The notes: generated by a model not told the origin, from the letters alone. A stretch of DNA of 64,000 nt from Gammaproteobacteria bacterium (GCA_008081045.1 VMDC01000020.1:1-64000), one strand, 5' to 3'. Positions 41,861 to 52,010 are shown, counted from the stretch's first letter. Numbers and translations: made by a program.

Positions 41861-42585
41861 GCGCTATCGTCTCCATCAAGAATTTGCGCAAGCAGTTCGG
41901 CAGCTTTAACGCGCTGGCCGGCGTGGACCTACAGATTAATGAAGGTGAGGTAGTTTGTATTGTCGGTCCATCCGGGTCCGGCAAATCCACTTTGATTCGC
42001 TGTATCAACCAGCTGGAAGATTTCGACGACTCCAGTGAAGTAAAGATTGCTGGCATTGATATCACGCAGGACGAAACCGCACGCGCGGATGTAGGCATGG
42101 TGTTCCAGTCATTCAATCTTTTCCCTCATATGACCATTCGGGAAAACATTACTCTGGCTCCGCTGCGCGTAAAGCAGATGTCCGAGCAGCAAGCCAATGC
42201 CATTGCCGATGACCTGATGCAGAAGGTCGGCATTGAGGCCCAGGCAGATAAGTATCCAAGCCAGCTTTCCGGTGGCCAGCAGCAACGGGTAGCCATTGCG
42301 CGGGCGCTTGCTATGGGGCCACGTGTCATGCTTTTTGATGAGCCGACTTCGGCATTGGATCCTGAGATGGTGGGAGAAGTGCTTGATGTTATGCGCGACC
42401 TGGCCAGGTCGGGCGTTACCATGCTGGTTGTGACGCACGAAATGGGGTTTGCCCGACAGGTGGCGGATCGGGTGATCTTTATGGACGAAGGAAAAATAGT
42501 TGAGGCGGGCAAGCCGGCGCAGATCTTTGACGGGCCCGCACACCAGCGCACCCGTGATTTTGTGAATGCCGTGTTACAGCATTGA
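41857..42585 (+). CDS. Amino-acid ABC transporter ATP-binding protein
   Basis: A 242-residue GlnQ/HisP-type ATPase. Walker A is [10 protein letters not shown], the Q-loop is [12 protein letters not shown], the signature is [16 protein letters not shown] and Walker B is [12 protein letters not shown], followed by VTHEMGFA. It powers the fused binding-protein/permease encoded immediately upstream, with a GTGA overlap and CAGGA upstream of the GTG start. This completes a two-gene importer. The likely substrates are glutamine, glutamate, cystine or another polar amino acid. Confidence 0.95.
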   Translation: MSAIVSIKNLRKQFGSFNALAGVDLQINEGEVVCIVGPSGSGKSTLIRCINQLEDFDDSSEVKIAGIDITQDETARADVGMVFQSFNLFPHMTIRENITLAPLRVKQMSEQQANAIADDLMQKVGIEAQADKYPSQLSGGQQQRVAIARALAMGPRVMLFDEPTSALDPEMVGEVLDVMRDLARSGVTMLVVTHEMGFARQVADRVIFMDEGKIVEAGKPAQIFDGPAHQRTRDFVNAVLQH

Positions 42586-42665
42586 CGAGGCATTGGAACA
42601 GGGCCTGTAACAGAGTTTCTACTTCGAGCCCGGATAAGCAATTCAAGCAGTAAGAGAGTGAAAGT

Positions 42666-43913
42666 GTGAGTGAATCGAATATACAAACGGAATTAGACCT
42701 GGAGTTCGCGCGCAGTCAGTTCCCTGGCCTGCAAAACGGCTGGAGTTTCATGGACAACGCCGGCGGTACCCAGATTGTGAAAGGCGCGGTGGAGCGCATG
42801 AACGATTTTCTGTTCAACAAGAATGTGCAGATAGGCGGCAGCTATGAGGTCTCACTGGCTGCGGCGGAGGCGCTGCAGGCGGGCAGGGAGGCTGTGGCGA
42901 CTCTGGTCAATGCCAGGCGTCCGGAAGAAATCGCGTTTGCACCCACTACCACAGTCGCTATGCAGAACCTGGCGCGCGCGCTGCGCAGTCAGCTGCAGGC
43001 CGGGGATGAGATCATTGTCACCGTGTCTGATCATGAGTCCAACATCGGCCCCTGGGTCGGGCTGGAGGAATTCGGCGTCACCATCAAGTTCTGGAATCTG
43101 GACAAGGACTCATTGGAGCTCCGGTTGAAAGATCTTGACGCCCTGATGACTGACCGCACTCGACTGGTGGCGGTGACTCATGTCTCCAATATCCTGGGTA
43201 CCATTAATCCCGTCGATGAGATCGCCGAGTTTGTGCATCAGCGTGGGGCATTGATCTGCGTGGACTGTGTTGCCTACGCGCCCCATCGGGCCGTGGACGT
43301 TCAGGCCTGGGACGTCGATTTTCTCGCTTTCAGTATTTACAAGGTCTACGGCCCTCATGCCGCCGTGCTCTATGGCAAGTATGAGTTGATGGCCGAGCTC
43401 GACAATCTCTATCACTACTTCTACGGCAAGGATAAAGTGCCGGCGAAGCTGGAGCCGGGCAATGCCAATTATGAGATTGCCTACTCGACTACTGGGATTG
43501 TTGATTATTTGGCAGCGCTGGGCGAGCGAAGCGGCGCAACCGGCACCACCCGGGCAAAAATCGAAAAAGCGTTTGCTCTGATTACTGTCCATGAAAATCA
43601 GTTGGCAGAAAAGCTGCTCGCTTATCTGCGCAGTCGCGAAGACTGCCGCATCATTGGTGTTGAACATGGCGATGATCCCCGTCGGGTGCCCACCATCAGC
43701 TTCAAAATTGACGACAAAGATTCCGGTGAGCTGTGTCAGGCACTGGATCAATACCGGATCGCAGTCCGCTTTGGTGATTTCCACGCCCGCCGACTGGTTG
43801 AATATCTGGGACTGAGCGATCACGGAGGCGTAGTGAGAGTATCGCTGACGCACTACAATAGCCTGGATGAAGTAGCAGGGCTGATTGCGGCTCTCGAAGC
43901 GGTGCTGGCCTAG
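42666..43913 (+). CDS. Cysteine desulfurase-like class V aminotransferase (VC1184 type)
   Basis: A 415-residue PLP enzyme of the class V group. It shows FMDNAGGTQIVKGAVERM near the start, DHESN (122-126), CVDCVAYAPHRAVD around 198-211 and the PLP lysine Lys226 in AFSIYKVYGPH. This pattern fits the cysteine-desulfurase-like family named after V. cholerae VC1184, whose physiological reaction is not known. It starts at GTG 42666, 80 bases after the ABC ATPase gene, and may be co-transcribed with the importer. A sulfur amino acid would fit, given the cystathionine lyase gene nearby. Confidence 0.85.
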   Translation: MSESNIQTELDLEFARSQFPGLQNGWSFMDNAGGTQIVKGAVERMNDFLFNKNVQIGGSYEVSLAAAEALQAGREAVATLVNARRPEEIAFAPTTTVAMQNLARALRSQLQAGDEIIVTVSDHESNIGPWVGLEEFGVTIKFWNLDKDSLELRLKDLDALMTDRTRLVAVTHVSNILGTINPVDEIAEFVHQRGALICVDCVAYAPHRAVDVQAWDVDFLAFSIYKVYGPHAAVLYGKYELMAELDNLYHYFYGKDKVPAKLEPGNANYEIAYSTTGIVDYLAALGERSGATGTTRAKIEKAFALITVHENQLAEKLLAYLRSREDCRIIGVEHGDDPRRVPTISFKIDDKDSGELCQALDQYRIAVRFGDFHARRLVEYLGLSDHGGVVRVSLTHYNSLDEVAGLIAALEAVLA

Positions 43914-43977
43914 CCTCTGTCCTGCCCGCGCAAGCAATACATCGCGGCGTTGAGAGTTGCACTCGCGGTGCGCAGGA

Positions 43978-45381
43978 TCACTGCAGCGGCTTTAGCCCGA
44001 ACCCTGTGCGCGGATAGAACGCGGCCAACAGCAGGGAAAACATCCAGCCCGTCATGCAGAATATTGCCCATGGCAAATATTCCAACGTAGGCACGCCGAG
44101 AGTGGTGGCCATGAATATGGCGGAGACCGTCCACGGCATAAGCGGCTCCAGGATGGTCACTGAATCCTCCAGCGAACGTGACAGATTCTCAGGCGCAAGA
44201 TTCTGCTCCCGATAGGCTGTTTGAAACAGCCCTCCTACGATCAGCGCGGTGACGCCTCCGTGGCTGGTCAGGGCAATCATTGTTGCGCCCGAGGCCAGGC
44301 TTGCCGCGATCAGGCCAGTGACCGAGTTAGCCTGTGACAGGATGACGTCAAGTAACTTGTTGAGTCCTCCGGAGACGTCCATGGCGGCTGCCAGCAAGAA
44401 GGCGGCGATGATCAGGATCAAGGTGGTCGACATGGAATTGATGCCGCCCCGGCTCAGCAGGCTAGTCAGACTTTCGCTGGGCGTCTGTGTTAGGCCGGTC
44501 ATGCTGACATCAAAGCCGTTGATGGCGCTGATGACGGCATGTTGCGCGCTGAATCCATGCAGGGTCATGCCGATGATCATGGCTACTACCGACGACAGCG
44601 CCATGACCAGCGCTGCCGGTTTCCTCCTGAACGTTCCCACAATGACAATTAGTGCGGGCAAGAAGACCACCGGGTTGATTCGGTAGGCGCTCTGAATCTC
44701 AGCAAGGATTGGCTGAACCGTGCTGGCATCATGCCGTGCGTCTGTGGCTAGGCCGGCAATCAGATAAACCACCAGTGCCACAGCAAAAGAAGGGCCGGCG
44801 GTAAAAGTCATATTGCGAATGTGGTCATACAGATTGGCATTCGCTGCAATGGCGCAGATATTCGTCTGGTCTGACAGTGGCGAGAGCTTGTCGCCGAAAT
44901 AGGCACCGGATACCACCGCGCCGGCGGTGGCAGCCAGCGGGGCATTAATGGTGGCAGCAACTCCCATTAACGCGACACCAATGGTTCCGGCTGCTGCCCA
45001 GGATGAGCCGGTCATTGACATCATGGCAGTGATCAGAAATGCCGTGACGATCATGAACCGGGGATTGACCAGCTGAACACCATAGTAGACCAGAGCCGGA
45101 ATCGTGCCGCTGAACATCCAGGTACCAATCAATAACCCGATCGTCAGAAGAATCAGGATAACCGGAAGCACGCTGGCGAACTTCTCGCCTGTAGAGCGCT
45201 GGATGGCATCCCAGTCATGGCCGTGCCGAATGGCAATGACGCCGGCGACCGCGGCGGCGATAAACATGATGAAGACCAGAAGCTCTGTGCCTATCGGTAA
45301 AAACAGGCCGCCGACAGTCAGCAAGGCCAGCATCGTGAGTAGCGGCAGTGCAGCTTCGGTGAGTGAAATGGGTTTACTCAT
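43978..45381 (-). CDS. Na+/H+ antiporter, NhaC family
   Basis: A 467-residue protein with about twelve hydrophobic segments. Conserved NhaC parts include GTWMFSGTIPALVYYGVQLV, TGSSWAAAGTIGVALMGVA, GAYFGDKLSPLSDQTN and SHGGVTALIVGG. It exchanges external protons for cytoplasmic Na+ or, in some relatives, malate or other organic anions. Sodium extrusion fits a marine cell with a light-driven proton pump. It overlaps the cystathionine lyase gene by eight bases on the same strand, so the two are co-transcribed. This linkage could mean that the substrate is an amino-acid-derived anion. Confidence 0.88.
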   Translation of the reverse strand: MSKPISLTEAALPLLTMLALLTVGGLFLPIGTELLVFIMFIAAAVAGVIAIRHGHDWDAIQRSTGEKFASVLPVILILLTIGLLIGTWMFSGTIPALVYYGVQLVNPRFMIVTAFLITAMMSMTGSSWAAAGTIGVALMGVAATINAPLAATAGAVVSGAYFGDKLSPLSDQTNICAIAANANLYDHIRNMTFTAGPSFAVALVVYLIAGLATDARHDASTVQPILAEIQSAYRINPVVFLPALIVIVGTFRRKPAALVMALSSVVAMIIGMTLHGFSAQHAVISAINGFDVSMTGLTQTPSESLTSLLSRGGINSMSTTLILIIAAFLLAAAMDVSGGLNKLLDVILSQANSVTGLIAASLASGATMIALTSHGGVTALIVGGLFQTAYREQNLAPENLSRSLEDSVTILEPLMPWTVSAIFMATTLGVPTLEYLPWAIFCMTGWMFSLLLAAFYPRTGFGLKPLQ

Positions 45382-46546
45382 GTGGGCTTGCGGCTTCGAA
45401 CGCGCGTTCCAGATCGTTCCATAAGTCGGAAGCCTCTTCTAATCCGACATACAAGCGAACCAGGCGAGGTGACACGCCGAAATCGACAGCCGCGCTGGGA
45501 GAGCCGGCCTGGTTGATTGACATCTCAGCGGGCATGACGAGACTTTCGTGTCCGCCCCAGCTGACGCCGAGCTTGAAAAAATTCAGGGCATTGCAAAACG
45601 TCGGGATGTCTAACGAGTCTTCAGCCTCGAAGCTGAAAAGTCCGCCATACCCGCTGAGCAGCGACTGTGGATGCGGTTGCAGTCCCGGATGGTACACACG
45701 TTTCACCGATGGATGTGCCGACAGCTTTCGCGCCAGAGTCAGACCGCTCTGATGAACTCGCTCCATCCGCAGCGGCAAGGTCCTCAGGCCTCTTAACAGC
45801 AGAGAGGCCTCCTGGGCGGACAGTTTGGCGCCCAGATACGCTGTCGTCTCAGCACTCAGGTGATCAATGAGATCAGCGCGTCCTACCACAGCGCCCGCTA
45901 CAACATCGCTGTGGCCGGAGAGGTATTTGGTGGCCGAATGGATGACCAGATCGATACCTGCAGCCAGTGGTTGTTGAAAGATCGGTGAGGCCCAGCTGTT
46001 ATCCACCAGGCTGATCACCCCGTGGGTCTGCGCCAGTTGCGCGAGTGTCTGCAGATCCTGTTCCTGAAACAGCCATGACGTGGGTGATTCGAGATACAGC
46101 AGGCGAGCGCCGGGCAGGGCATTTGCGACTGCGGCGGTGTCGGTGCCGTCTACAAAGTCGGTGGTCACGCCGAAGCGGGCACATACCAGCCGCAGGAGCC
46201 TGTAGGTATCCGGATAGCAATGATTGACGCAAACGATACGGTCACCTGTCCTGACCAGCCCGAGTACGGCATTGCTGATTGCGGCGATGCCGCTGGCGAA
46301 GGCCAGCGCTTTGTCACCGCCTTCGAGAAGGCAAAGCTTCTGCAACAGAGCCGAAACCGTCGGATTGTCAATACGGGAGTAAAGCGCGCGGTCGCTCTGA
46401 CCTTTGAAGCGCGCTTCCATTTCTTCATAGGAGTTGAACGTGAACAGCGAGGTCTGATAGATGGGGGGTGAAACAGCGCCTTCCGCATGCTGTTCATCGT
46501 GAACCAGAAAGGTATGGCTCGTTTCAGCGGTGTCCTTGTCCGACAT
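45374..46546 (-). CDS. Cystathionine beta-lyase-like Cys/Met metabolism PLP enzyme
   Basis: Starting at ATG 46546, the 390-residue product has the trans-sulfuration family pattern. It shows YQTSLFTFNSYEEMEARF, LYSRIDNPTV, ALAFASGIAAIS and LVDNSWASPIFQQPL. The PLP lysine is Lys207 in DLVIHSATKYLSGHSDVVAGAVVG. MetC-type enzymes cleave cystathionine to homocysteine, pyruvate and ammonia. The family also includes gamma-synthases and lyases, and sequence alone does not separate them well here. It is operon-linked to the NhaC gene. Confidence 0.88.
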   Translation of the reverse strand: MSDKDTAETSHTFLVHDEQHAEGAVSPPIYQTSLFTFNSYEEMEARFKGQSDRALYSRIDNPTVSALLQKLCLLEGGDKALAFASGIAAISNAVLGLVRTGDRIVCVNHCYPDTYRLLRLVCARFGVTTDFVDGTDTAAVANALPGARLLYLESPTSWLFQEQDLQTLAQLAQTHGVISLVDNSWASPIFQQPLAAGIDLVIHSATKYLSGHSDVVAGAVVGRADLIDHLSAETTAYLGAKLSAQEASLLLRGLRTLPLRMERVHQSGLTLARKLSAHPSVKRVYHPGLQPHPQSLLSGYGGLFSFEAEDSLDIPTFCNALNFFKLGVSWGGHESLVMPAEMSINQAGSPSAAVDFGVSPRLVRLYVGLEEASDLWNDLERAFEAASPHE

Positions 46547-46701
46547 GGCGCGGTTCCATGAAAAAGCAGTACCGCATGGTACAAACACCTCCGGCCTAAC
46601 TCAAATGACACTGAACCCTCCGACGAATCGGCTTTTGTTTTCGCCCCACCCACATTATGCTCGTTGCCTGATCCAAAGCGGTGACCAAGCAGGGAGACAC
46701 C

Positions 46702-48126
46702 ATGACACCATTGTGGCAACTGAGTGCTGTCGAGCAGGCGGCAGGCGTGAAAAATCGGACATTCACCGCGACCGAACTGGTGCATTCGACACTGGGGCGA
46801 ATCGAACAGAAGAACGCGCAGCTCAATGCGATTGTTGATTTGCTGGATGAATCGGCCCTGACTGCGGCGCAGGCGGCTGATGCCGCAGTTGCCGACGGCA
46901 AAGCACTCGGACCGTTACACGGCGTGCCGGTGACCGTCAAAGTGAATGTGGACACCAAAGGTCGTGCCACAACCAACGGCATGGAGATATTCAAGGACAC
47001 CATTGCGCCTGATCACTCTCCTGTTGTGTCGAATCTGCTGAAGGCCGGCGCCATCCTGATCGGACGGACCAACACGCCGGAAATGTCGATGCGGCTGACC
47101 ACCGATAATCCGCTGCACGGCCTGACCCGGAATCCCTGGGATTTGCAGGCGTCTCCCGGTGGTTCTTCCGGTGGTGCAGCGTCTGCCGGCGCCGCCGGGT
47201 TTGCCGCCATCAACCACGGCAACGATATCGCCGGCTCCCTTCGCTATCCCGCCACTGCTTGTGGCTTGAGCACCATCAAGCCCGGTCTGGGTCGAGTGCC
47301 GGCCTATCTGCCTTCAGCCCAGGCGGAGCGGGGCATGCTGGCCCAGCTGATGTCTGTGCAGGGCGTCATTTGCAGGGAGGTCAGGGATGTCAGGCTGGGC
47401 ACTGAAGTGTTGATGCAGTACGACCCGAGAGACCCCTGGCAGGTGCCGATGGCGTTTTCCCGGGAGCATGACCATCTGCCGAAAGTGGGCATCAGCCGCC
47501 ATGCTTACGACTATGCGATCCATCCGGGCATACTTGCCAATCTCGACAGGGCGGCATCAATGCTGGAAGCGGCGGGATATGAGGTAGAAGAGATCGAAAC
47601 GCCTTCCATGGCGGAAGCTGCCAGGCAGTGGTTACTCAACACCAACTTTGAAATGAAGCGGCTACTCGAGCCGGTCTTCAAAGCCCATGGTTCTGACACC
47701 ATCAATCAGATATTCGAAGGATATTATCAGCTTCAGGGCATGGTGGACGCTGAAGGCTATCTGCTCGGCATTGCAGCGCGCACTGCGCTTGTTCGCGAAT
47801 GGAACCTGCTTCTTCATGAGTATCCGCTGCTGTTGACTCCGTACCTGATGCGTCCCGGCTACCCCTGTGACCATGATGAGACTTTTGAGGGTGTTAAGGA
47901 TCTTTTCGACAGTTCAATCTACAGCTATGGCGTGAATTATATCGGCATGCCAGCCGGATTCGTGCCGGTAGATCTTGTGGATGGACTGCCTTCAGGTATT
48001 CAACTTATCGGTCAAAAATGGCGTGAAGATCTGATTCTTGATGCGATGCAGGTGATCGAGGATGCTGCAGGAGTGATGACGCAAAAGCTCTGGGCGCGCG
48101 AAACGGGAGATAATACAGCCCGATGA
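46702..48126 (+). CDS. Amidase-signature family enzyme, cytoplasmic
   Basis: A 474-residue AS-family hydrolase with no signal peptide, unlike the lipoprotein amidase at the left end of the window. Lys80 (GVPVTVKVNVDTKG), Ser155-156 (GGSSGGAASAG) and Ser179 (GNDIAGSLRYPAT) give the Ser-cisSer-Lys triad. ATG 46702 is chosen because GGAG lies five bases upstream. The GTG at 46681 would add seven residues. Substrates of AS enzymes range from simple amides to aryl amides and peptides. It is divergent from the cystathionine lyase gene. Confidence 0.88.
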   Translation: MTPLWQLSAVEQAAGVKNRTFTATELVHSTLGRIEQKNAQLNAIVDLLDESALTAAQAADAAVADGKALGPLHGVPVTVKVNVDTKGRATTNGMEIFKDTIAPDHSPVVSNLLKAGAILIGRTNTPEMSMRLTTDNPLHGLTRNPWDLQASPGGSSGGAASAGAAGFAAINHGNDIAGSLRYPATACGLSTIKPGLGRVPAYLPSAQAERGMLAQLMSVQGVICREVRDVRLGTEVLMQYDPRDPWQVPMAFSREHDHLPKVGISRHAYDYAIHPGILANLDRAASMLEAAGYEVEEIETPSMAEAARQWLLNTNFEMKRLLEPVFKAHGSDTINQIFEGYYQLQGMVDAEGYLLGIAARTALVREWNLLLHEYPLLLTPYLMRPGYPCDHDETFEGVKDLFDSSIYSYGVNYIGMPAGFVPVDLVDGLPSGIQLIGQKWREDLILDAMQVIEDAAGVMTQKLWARETGDNTAR

Positions 48127-48311
48127 CTACTCAGGCCGCCTGATCAAACCCCGCCAGGCAATGCGTCGGCAAGCGCGACAGCGCCAATCTTAACAAGAGA
48201 CTCTTCAGCCAACAGGTTTTTCGCCACGCGTTGGCTCCTTGCATCAATGGTGCAAAAGCCCCTGCGGTCGCCCGGCTGTGTATCCGCGCAGCGGGGCAGC
48301 GCCCAGTCAAT

Positions 48312-49640
48312 TCAATCGACCAGAGCGTCGTAAATCAGATCACGGGCGATCACGCCGGCGTTGGCTGCGCCTGGTCGTCGCTGTCCCTGCGCCTGAATCA
48401 TAGACAGCCAGAAGATGTCGTTGACCGGATCAATCCAGAACGTAGTCCCTGCAGCGCCCGCCCAGTAGTAGGTCCCGGGGGCCTGCGGAGTGTCTGCCGC
48501 TTGAGGATCATAGGTTACCGCAAAGTCTACGCCGAAACCCTGACCGGGCTGGCCCGGCCCGCCAATTCCAAAGCGCATGTCTTCTTCGCCGGTCAGGCTG
48601 TTTGAGCGCATGATGGCGACGGATTCCGGCTTGAGGATCCGGGTGCCATCCAGCTCCCCACGATTTACCAGCATTTGCAGAAAACGCGCATAGTCGTGAG
48701 TGGATGACACCAGGCCGCCGCCGCCCGATTCCAGTCGTGCTGAATCGAAGTAGCTCGGCCGGTCGGAGCGATGCGGCTGCTGTGCCAGTCGATTGCGTTC
48801 CGTGTCCCAGTAGTGGACCTCAGCAAAGCGGCTTTGATCCTGCTCCTGAACATAGAAACGGGTGTCCAGCATATCAAGGGGTTCGAAAATTCTGGTCCGC
48901 AGAAATTCGCCGAACGGCATACCGGTAATTTTCTGTACTACGTAGCCCTGCAGGTCGACACCGATTGAATAAAACCACTGATCCCCCGGTTGTGACAGCA
49001 GGGGTATGTCGGCCACTTTAGTGACCAGTTCCTCGAGGTTGGCGGAGGCGAGCACCGCTTGTTCACGAAAAGCGGCATTGACCGGGTCGTTGCCAAATAA
49101 GCCATAGCCGAAACCGGCGGTGTGGTTGAGCAATTCACGCATCGTGGGTTGCCGTTCAAGCGGTTCAAGTTCAAAGTCGCCACCGGCGTCATAGTCTTTC
49201 AGCACCCTAAGATCGGCGAATTCGGGGATGTACTTGCTGACCGGATCATCAAAATCCCACTGCCCTTCTTCCCACAGCATCATCAGGGCCACGCCGGTAA
49301 TCGGTTTGGTCATGGAATAGATTCGAAACAGAGAGTCCTGCGTCATCGCCGCGTCATCTTCGAGGCGAGCCATACCGGCATGCTTATAGGTGGCGACTTT
49401 GCCGTCCTTGGCCAGCAGCCAGACCATGCCGGCCACATCCTGGTTAGCAACAATTTCGCGCATGGCCCGGTCGAGTTGATCAATGCCGGCAGCGCTGAAG
49501 CCGGAGGCTTCAGCGCCGGCCTCTGACTGTGGCCAGGATTCCGCAGCAAGAACGCTGAGACCGGGAGTGCACAACAGGGCCAACAGGCACAGCAGGGGTG
49601 CCCGGTGACGGTGATGAGGATTCTGGCCAGAAGTTCGCAT
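48312..49640 (-). CDS. Class C beta-lactamase-like serine hydrolase
   Basis: A 442-residue exported protein from ATG 49640, with AGGAA upstream. The signal peptide ends near SVLAAES. The nucleophile motif is S109MTK112 (FRIYSMTKPITG), and the YxN-equivalent tyrosine is in QWFYSIGVDLQGYVV. A late GTYYWAGAAGTTFWIDP stands where the HTG/KTG-like motif and active-site back wall are expected. The family includes esterases, D-aminopeptidases and PBP-like proteins, and an antibiotic-hydrolysing role is not implied. It lies between the amidase gene and the GST gene. Confidence 0.88.
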   Translation of the reverse strand: MRTSGQNPHHRHRAPLLCLLALLCTPGLSVLAAESWPQSEAGAEASGFSAAGIDQLDRAMREIVANQDVAGMVWLLAKDGKVATYKHAGMARLEDDAAMTQDSLFRIYSMTKPITGVALMMLWEEGQWDFDDPVSKYIPEFADLRVLKDYDAGGDFELEPLERQPTMRELLNHTAGFGYGLFGNDPVNAAFREQAVLASANLEELVTKVADIPLLSQPGDQWFYSIGVDLQGYVVQKITGMPFGEFLRTRIFEPLDMLDTRFYVQEQDQSRFAEVHYWDTERNRLAQQPHRSDRPSYFDSARLESGGGGLVSSTHDYARFLQMLVNRGELDGTRILKPESVAIMRSNSLTGEEDMRFGIGGPGQPGQGFGVDFAVTYDPQAADTPQAPGTYYWAGAAGTTFWIDPVNDIFWLSMIQAQGQRRPGAANAGVIARDLIYDALVD

Positions 49641-49850
49641 GTTGTTATTCCTTTTCGCGACGGGGATGAACGGGTCAGTTAGTGAGAGGTCCTCGAAAAT
49701 AACGGATAACATCAGGCAGATCAATTTTGCGCGTTCACGGCGCTTTGACTGAGGCTGGTATTTGCCTCAACTGCATGAAAGGATATCTACCCGTCGCTGG
49801 ACTTCCTGTGGAGCACAGCGCGTTACTCACTCATCAGGATCGTATTGTCT

Positions 49851-50864
49851 ATGCTGATCATCAAAGGCGTGCCCGGCTCACCCTACACCCGCAAGATGCT
49901 GAGTCTGTTGCGGTTTCGCCACATTCCCTATCGATATGTGCAGCAGGGTAATGACCCGCTGGACGGGTTGCCGGAGCCCAAGGTCAGTCTGTTACCGGTT
50001 GTCTATCTGACCGATCAGGAGGGCAAGCACGAGGCGCTGGTGGATTCCACGCCTATTATCCGAAGACTTGAGGCAGATTATCCCGGCCGCTCCGTTGTTC
50101 CTTCCGACCCGGCGCTTCGCTTTGTCGATTACCTGATCGAGGACTACGCCGACGAATGGCTGACCAAACCGATGTTTCATATTCGCTGGCACTATGACGC
50201 GGATGCGGACATGGCTGCGACCATTCTGCCCTACTGGGGAGAGATTTCCGCACCGGACGGGGAGATTGCTGTCAAACAACGAGCATTCCGAGAGCGACAG
50301 GAGAACCGTCTCTACGTGGTAGGTTCCAATGACATCACCGCGCCGGTGATAGAGGCCAGCTACCGACGCTTTCTGACCTGCTTTGATGCGCTGCTCAGGG
50401 AAGCGCCTTTTGTTCTGGGTGAGCGGCCCGGCGCAGCAGATTTTGCACTGTTTGGTCAGCTCACCCAGTTAGCCCAGTTTGATCCGACAGCGGTTGCCAT
50501 GACCTTGGAGAACGCGCCCCGGGTGTATGCCTGGGTGTCTGTGATGGAAGATCTATCGGGGCTGGAGCCCACCGAGGCTGACTGGCGGTTATTGTCAGCG
50601 GATAATCTCGCGATTAAGAACCTGCTCACCGAGATGGGCAGGACCTATGTCCCGGTAATGCTGGCCAATCATCAGGCGGTTACGGCCGGCGCCGCTGAAG
50701 TCTCGACAATCGTGGAAGGACAGCCCTGGCAGCAGATCACCTTCAAGTATCAGGCACATTGCGTGCACTGGATCCGGCAGGAATATGGCAAGCTCGAAAC
50801 CGATTCAAAGTCCCGGGTCGATGAATTGCTAAGTGGCACCGGATGCGAGGCATTGCTGGCTTAA
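49851..50864 (+). CDS. Glutathione S-transferase-like protein
   Basis: A 337-residue protein with an N-terminal thioredoxin-fold GST domain (IKGVPGSPYTRKMLSLLRFR). A helical GST C-terminal domain contains APFVLGERPGAADFALFGQLTQLA. It is longer than canonical GSTs (about 210) because of an extra C-terminal part of about 100 residues. SPYT occupies the place of the catalytic Ser/Cys motif. ATG 49851 starts the domain directly; an upstream TTG adds only two residues. Glutathione conjugation or a structural role is possible, and the substrate is unknown. Confidence 0.82.
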   Translation: MLIIKGVPGSPYTRKMLSLLRFRHIPYRYVQQGNDPLDGLPEPKVSLLPVVYLTDQEGKHEALVDSTPIIRRLEADYPGRSVVPSDPALRFVDYLIEDYADEWLTKPMFHIRWHYDADADMAATILPYWGEISAPDGEIAVKQRAFRERQENRLYVVGSNDITAPVIEASYRRFLTCFDALLREAPFVLGERPGAADFALFGQLTQLAQFDPTAVAMTLENAPRVYAWVSVMEDLSGLEPTEADWRLLSADNLAIKNLLTEMGRTYVPVMLANHQAVTAGAAEVSTIVEGQPWQQITFKYQAHCVHWIRQEYGKLETDSKSRVDELLSGTGCEALLA

Positions 50865-51044
50865 ATTTTCAGCAACGCGCCAGTTGAGAAGGCATATCCC
50901 GCTCACGCATCAACCGGTGCATGAAATGACTCGAAAATTGGCAGAGCGGGCAAGGAACGGAATTTCATCCGAAACGCTTGGAGCCGGAAGAAAAGCTGGT
51001 TTTTCTCTTGATGATTAGATCAATGGGAAGAGTTTCTGAACCCC

Positions 51045-52010
51045 TCAGTCTTCTTCCCGATTCTTGCGACCGAACGGCTTGGGTTCGCCCAGGCCGCCAA
51101 AGGCCTTGAACAGGGATTCAAAGAACGCGCTCAGCTCCAGCGTCATCAGCGCAAAGTCCTGATCGAATTTCTGCGCCGGAGTGACTTCCTCAACGGTGGA
51201 CTGTTCCTCTTCAATGGCTTCGAACTGCAGCCGTTTGATGGACAGGTCGTCGTGAATGATGCAGTGGATTACCTGGTTCCAGGAAACCCCCAGGCTCTTC
51301 ACCGCTTTGCCCGCCTCGAGGTGGGCCGCGATCTCATCACCGGCCAGGTCCTGGCTGGCGCAGCGCACCACATTGCTGCTGTCCAGCGGGTTGTGCAGCA
51401 CCACGTCTTCAAGCAGGCTGAAGTGTTCGCCAGGCGCCTTATCGCGTAGCCAGCGGGTCATGATCTCAGTGGGCGAGGTGCGCACCTGGGGCAGCGCCAC
51501 CGGGAAGGAGTCCAGGCTGTCCCGCAGCAGGTTGACGACTTCTTCGGCCCGGGGTGCGCTGGCGCTGTCGACTACCAGCAGATTGTCTTTAACGGAGATG
51601 AACGCGTAGGTTTGCTGGTTCTTGGTGAAAGCGCGCGGCAGCAAAGTGGCGTAGACATCGTCCTGAATCTGGCGTTTTTCCTTGCGGAAAATTTTTCTGG
51701 ACTGCCGGTGCTCTATTTCTGCGACCTTTTCTTCAGTCTCCTGTCGCACCACAGAGGCGGGCAACAGTCGATCCTGTTTCTGCGCGCATACCATAATGAA
51801 ATTACCGACAACGTGAGTAAGCATGGGCGCAACGTCTTCGTCCTCTGACACCGGTGCGGCGTCACCCAGCGGGCTAACCCAGCCGAGGCGGGATTTCTCA
51901 AATTTGCTGCAGGGCGCAAACAACTGGTTGCCGAGCTGGGTTTCCAGTTCATCCTGACTGTAGGGAAAGGTTTCGGTGAGGGCGAACAGGCGAATATTTT
52001 TGAAAAACAT
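51045..52010 (-). CDS. rdgC: Recombination-associated protein RdgC
   Basis: A 321-residue DNA-binding protein found in beta- and gammaproteobacteria, forming a ring-shaped dimer around DNA and modulating RecA filament activity. The N-terminus MFFKNIRLFALTETF and the region RLGWVSPLGD fit the family, as do RKEKRQIQDDVYATLLPRAF and WLRDKAPGEHFSLLEDV. The length is normal plus a short tail. It is isolated, with no other recombination genes nearby. Its presence supports the gammaproteobacterial assignment. Confidence 0.94.
   Translation of the reverse strand: MFFKNIRLFALTETFPYSQDELETQLGNQLFAPCSKFEKSRLGWVSPLGDAAPVSEDEDVAPMLTHVVGNFIMVCAQKQDRLLPASVVRQETEEKVAEIEHRQSRKIFRKEKRQIQDDVYATLLPRAFTKNQQTYAFISVKDNLLVVDSASAPRAEEVVNLLRDSLDSFPVALPQVRTSPTEIMTRWLRDKAPGEHFSLLEDVVLHNPLDSSNVVRCASQDLAGDEIAAHLEAGKAVKSLGVSWNQVIHCIIHDDLSIKRLQFEAIEEEQSTVEEVTPAQKFDQDFALMTLELSAFFESLFKAFGGLGEPKPFGRKNREED

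Noticed and set aside
43110-43937. Long minus-strand frame of 275 codons opposite the class V gene
   Set aside because: It is antisense to a gene with clear PLP motifs, has no recognisable domain, and reflects codon bias of the true gene.
48312-49640. True antibiotic-resistance beta-lactamase
   Set aside because: The SxxK and Tyr motifs are shared by many esterases and peptidases of this fold. No KTG motif, AmpR regulator or mobile context supports a resistance role.
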